The notes beneath the pieces were generated by a model. That model worked only from the letters and a program-made list of their open reading frames with translations, was not told where the DNA came from and searched no databases. From Turicibacter sp. UBA7094 (lineage in GTDB: Bacteria; Bacillota_I; Bacilli_A; MOL361; Turicibacteraceae), in NCBI GenBank assembly GCA_002493395.1, contig DKYS01000058.1, forward strand, positions 1,213 through 8,806: a DNA stretch of 7,594 nt, given 5' to 3'. Positions 5,971-7,594 of this stretch are shown one piece after another. The first letter of the stretch is position 1. Every line of letters begins with the position of its first letter. The position numbers were made by a program, and so were the translations under genes.

Positions 5971-6010
5971 TAAAAAAGAAACCGACCTAATAACTTAAGT
6001 CGGTTTCTTC
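5971..6010 (-). terminator. Strong terminator downstream of yfcE
   Basis: AAGAAACCGAC (5976-5986) and GTCGGTTTCTT (5999-6009) form a perfect 11-bp stem containing CCGAC/GTCGG. On the minus strand the T-run continues through 5972-5977. It lies about 115 bases past the yfcE stop codon, an unusually long 3' tail. It closes either the yfcE transcript or a separate short RNA. Confidence 0.9.
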
Positions 6011-6124
6011 GAAGAGGTGTGTAATCGTAACTGATAATTAATAGCATCTTTATTAAATGCTATGCCATTAGTATTTCCAAACCTTATTCTTCTCACTCTT
6101 AAATACTCAAATTTAAAGAAATTT

Positions 6125-6673
6125 CTACGGTAAGAAAAGTTGTCTGTATACCTGCCCGTCAAATGTCTTCACCTCAAAAAGATTATTATTTAAAATAGCA
6201 TACGTCTGTGGATGATCTTCCTTCGGTAGAGTGGCTGATCCGGGATTCAAGTAATAAATTCCTTCCTTTTCTCGCAAAACAGGAATATGAATATGTCCAA
6301 AAATCATCACATCGCCTTTTTGTAAAAAGCGTAAAATCTGTTCATCCTCGTAAAGATGTCCGTGAGTAGCCATTAACTTTCTATTACCCATGGGAATTAG
6401 TTGATAATCCGCTGTCATAGGAAACTCTAACACCATTTGATCCACTTCACTATCGCAATTTCCACGCACGGCAATAATATGATGTTTAATACTATTTAAC
6501 AATTGAATGACTTCTTGTGGGTTATATTCTTTTGGTAATGGATTTCGTGGACCGTGATAGAGTAAGTCACCAAGTAATACGAGGTAATCTGCCTGCTCTT
6601 CTTTAAAACGTTCGATGACCTTTCGAGTCCAGTAGACTGATCCATGAAGATCTGAGGCAACCATTAATTTCAT
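6125..6673 (-). CDS. yfcE: YfcE-family metallophosphodiesterase
   Basis: This cytoplasmic, metal-dependent (usually manganese) phosphodiesterase belongs to the YfcE/MJ0936 group; E. coli YfcE cleaves artificial phosphodiesters and its natural substrate is unsettled. The 182-residue protein matches the E. coli length. Metal and catalytic motifs appear in order: D8 and H10 in SDLHGS, D36 in GDLLYHGPRN, N72 and D74 in RGNCD, H104 in THGH, and H127/H129 in GHIHIP, followed by NPGS (143-146). Only the ATG at 6673 is properly spaced from GAGGAG (eight bases). An in-frame GTG at 6680-6682 overlaps that site and cannot be the start. The RpiR gene ends about 120 bases upstream, and no clear promoter is seen between them, so they may be co-transcribed. 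Transcription ends at the hairpin near 5971. Confidence 0.94.
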   Translation of the reverse strand: MKLMVASDLHGSVYWTRKVIERFKEEQADYLVLLGDLLYHGPRNPLPKEYNPQEVIQLLNSIKHHIIAVRGNCDSEVDQMVLEFPMTADYQLIPMGNRKLMATHGHLYEDEQILRFLQKGDVMIFGHIHIPVLREKEGIYYLNPGSATLPKEDHPQTYAILNNNLFEVKTFDGQVYRQLFLP

Positions 6674-6681
6674 TTTTTTCA

Positions 6682-6687
6682 CTCCTC
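6682..6687 (-). promoter_or_regulatory. Ribosome binding site deciding the yfcE start
   Basis: GAGGAG on the minus strand lies eight bases before the ATG at 6673. Its last base is the first base of the in-frame GTG that a longest-frame call would use, so that GTG is excluded. Confidence 0.8.
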
Positions 6688-6791
6688 AAAATTAGTTTAT
6701 TCATTTCACCTATTTAACACTAAATATTTACTCTGTTTATCTTCTTTAAGTTCGATGAAACAGATCACAAACCCCTTCTTATCGACGACAA

Positions 6792-7594
6792 CTATTTTTT
6801 ACGATGGTTAATGATTTCATCTGTTATCTTTAATCTCCGATTCAATGATTCACCATATGTCTCTTTAATGATTCCTATATAGATTAAATCTAAAATAAAG
6901 ATTTGAGGAATTTTTGAAGTAATAGATCCCGTTTCAAATAATATTTCTGTTGATTGGTAAGCCAAGTGGAGGACCGATAACTCCTTAAGTGTATTTTCAT
7001 TATCCACAGTAATTGCAATAAGGGGGAGTCCTTGTTCCTTTGCTAATTGAACCGCATGTATTAATTCCTCTGTTTCCCCAGCATGAGAAATCGCCACAAT
7101 AACATCTTGTGATTCCATCATTGAGGCTAACCTTAACATCATATGACTATCGTTAATCAGAAGTGTATTTAATCCAATTCGAATCAATTTATAATGAAAA
7201 TCCATCGCAATAACACCAGAATGACCCATTCCCATAATATATATTTTTCGACTATTTAGAAGAGCAAACTTACATCTCTCCATCATTTCGACATCTAAAG
7301 TCTCCGTTGTTTTTTGCAAAACGTCCATCGTCGAATGTAAAAGATGGGTGGCCGTTTCAAAAATACTTTCATCACAACTTATATTTGAGTGAACAATACT
7401 TTTTTCTTCTATAGTGGATAACTCTTGTGCAAATGTAATTTTAAATGATTGAAAACTATTAAACCCTAGCTTTTTGACAAATCGCGTCACAGTCGCTTCT
7501 GCAATTCCAGACTCTTTCGCAATTTCAGAAATGGCCTATAAACAAATCTTTCCCTACTATTTTAACATCATCAATCAAGATTTGATCCGATTTC
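6792..7594 (-). pseudogene. RpiR/MurR-family regulator, frameshifted and cut by window edge
   Basis: RpiR proteins bind DNA through an N-terminal helix-turn-helix and sense sugar phosphates through a C-terminal SIS domain. The SIS part is intact: MGMGHSGVIAMDF, ISHAGETEELI and the SITSKIPQ segment are all present, ending at the TAG at 6792. The helix-turn-helix reads AISEIAKESGIAEATVTRFVKKLGF, but a TAG at 7536-7538 stops that frame directly upstream. The expected N-terminal part, KSDQILIDDVKIVGKDLFI, continues from the window edge to 7537 in another frame. The spacing fits loss of two bases, or gain of one, near 7535-7540. The longest start-to-stop frame, from the GTG at 7490, would lack most of the DNA-binding domain and has no ribosome site. 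It is either a broken gene or a sequencing error. GMG.SG..A.DF.YKL.RIG resembles MurR-type SIS domains, but the ligand is unknown. Confidence 0.82.

Larger units (their letters stand above)
5611..6124. other. Gene-free region between yfcE and murA
   Basis: No convincing gene lies in this 514-base stretch. From high to low coordinates it holds the long 3' tail of yfcE with an inverted repeat (ATAGCAT at 6041-6047, ATGCTAT at 6057-6063), the strong yfcE terminator (5971-6010), an A+T-rich segment with homopolymer runs, a terminator-like hairpin facing the plus strand (5759-5793), and the murA promoter and leader. A 40-codon open frame at 5691-5810 on the minus strand has no start codon. Confidence 0.7.

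Noticed and set aside
5972..6047. 25-codon minus-strand frame beginning at the ATG at 6047
   Set aside because: There is no ribosome binding site, and the frame runs through both arms of the terminator.
1..7594. Search for CRISPR arrays, transposase genes, phage genes, attachment sites or toxin-antitoxin pairs
   Set aside because: No regularly spaced repeats, insertion-sequence ends, or proteins of these kinds were found. The genes are ordinary chromosomal functions.

Overview
This is an A+T-rich chromosomal stretch of a low-GC Gram-positive bacterium (Bacillota). The evidence is the strong AAGGAGG-type ribosome binding sites, TTGACA/TATAAT-like promoters, U-tailed hairpin terminators, and proteins that resemble Bacillus homologues (thymidine kinase, four-cysteine L31, the MurZ/MurAB type of MurA, an Mta-like MerR regulator). 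An unusual Bacilli/Erysipelotrichia-like gut lineage such as Turicibacter is a guess from overall character and is not proven. Every convincing gene is on the minus strand, so transcription runs from high to low coordinates.

Layout in transcription order: (1) 7594-6792, an RpiR/SIS-type regulator cut by the window edge and broken by a frameshift inside its DNA-binding domain. (2) 6673-6125, a YfcE-like metallophosphodiesterase with a long 3' tail ending in a strong terminator near 6010-5971; a possible small RNA lies in that tail. (3) A gene-free, very A+T-rich stretch to 5611 holding the murA promoter and an orphan terminator-like hairpin facing the plus strand. (4) murA, 5610-4351. (5) rpmE (ribosomal protein L31), 4189-3980, with its own promoter, a leader hairpin and a terminator. 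(6) A MerR/TipAS regulator, 3860-3096, driven by a promoter with a 19-bp spacer over a dyad, the usual sign of MerR-family self-control. (7) A two-gene unit of an M20 amidohydrolase (2940-1762) and an S66 LD-carboxypeptidase-like protein (1740-841), ending in a terminator. (8) tdk, 689-90, with its own extended -10 promoter. (9) The first 24 bases of a probable tRNA-Ser, transcribed off the left edge from a perfect consensus promoter.

The murA - rpmE - tdk order recalls the Bacillus subtilis murAB-glpX-rho-rpmE-tdk block. Here glpX and rho are absent between murA and rpmE, and the MerR, M20 and S66 genes sit between rpmE and tdk. Functionally the window mixes cell-wall synthesis (MurA), possible wall-peptide or acyl-amino-acid processing (M20 plus S66), translation (L31, tRNA) and nucleotide salvage (Tdk). 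I see no phage, transposon, CRISPR or defence locus and no clear new system. The best leads are regulatory (MerR operator, L31 leader hairpin, candidate small RNA) and the broken RpiR gene.
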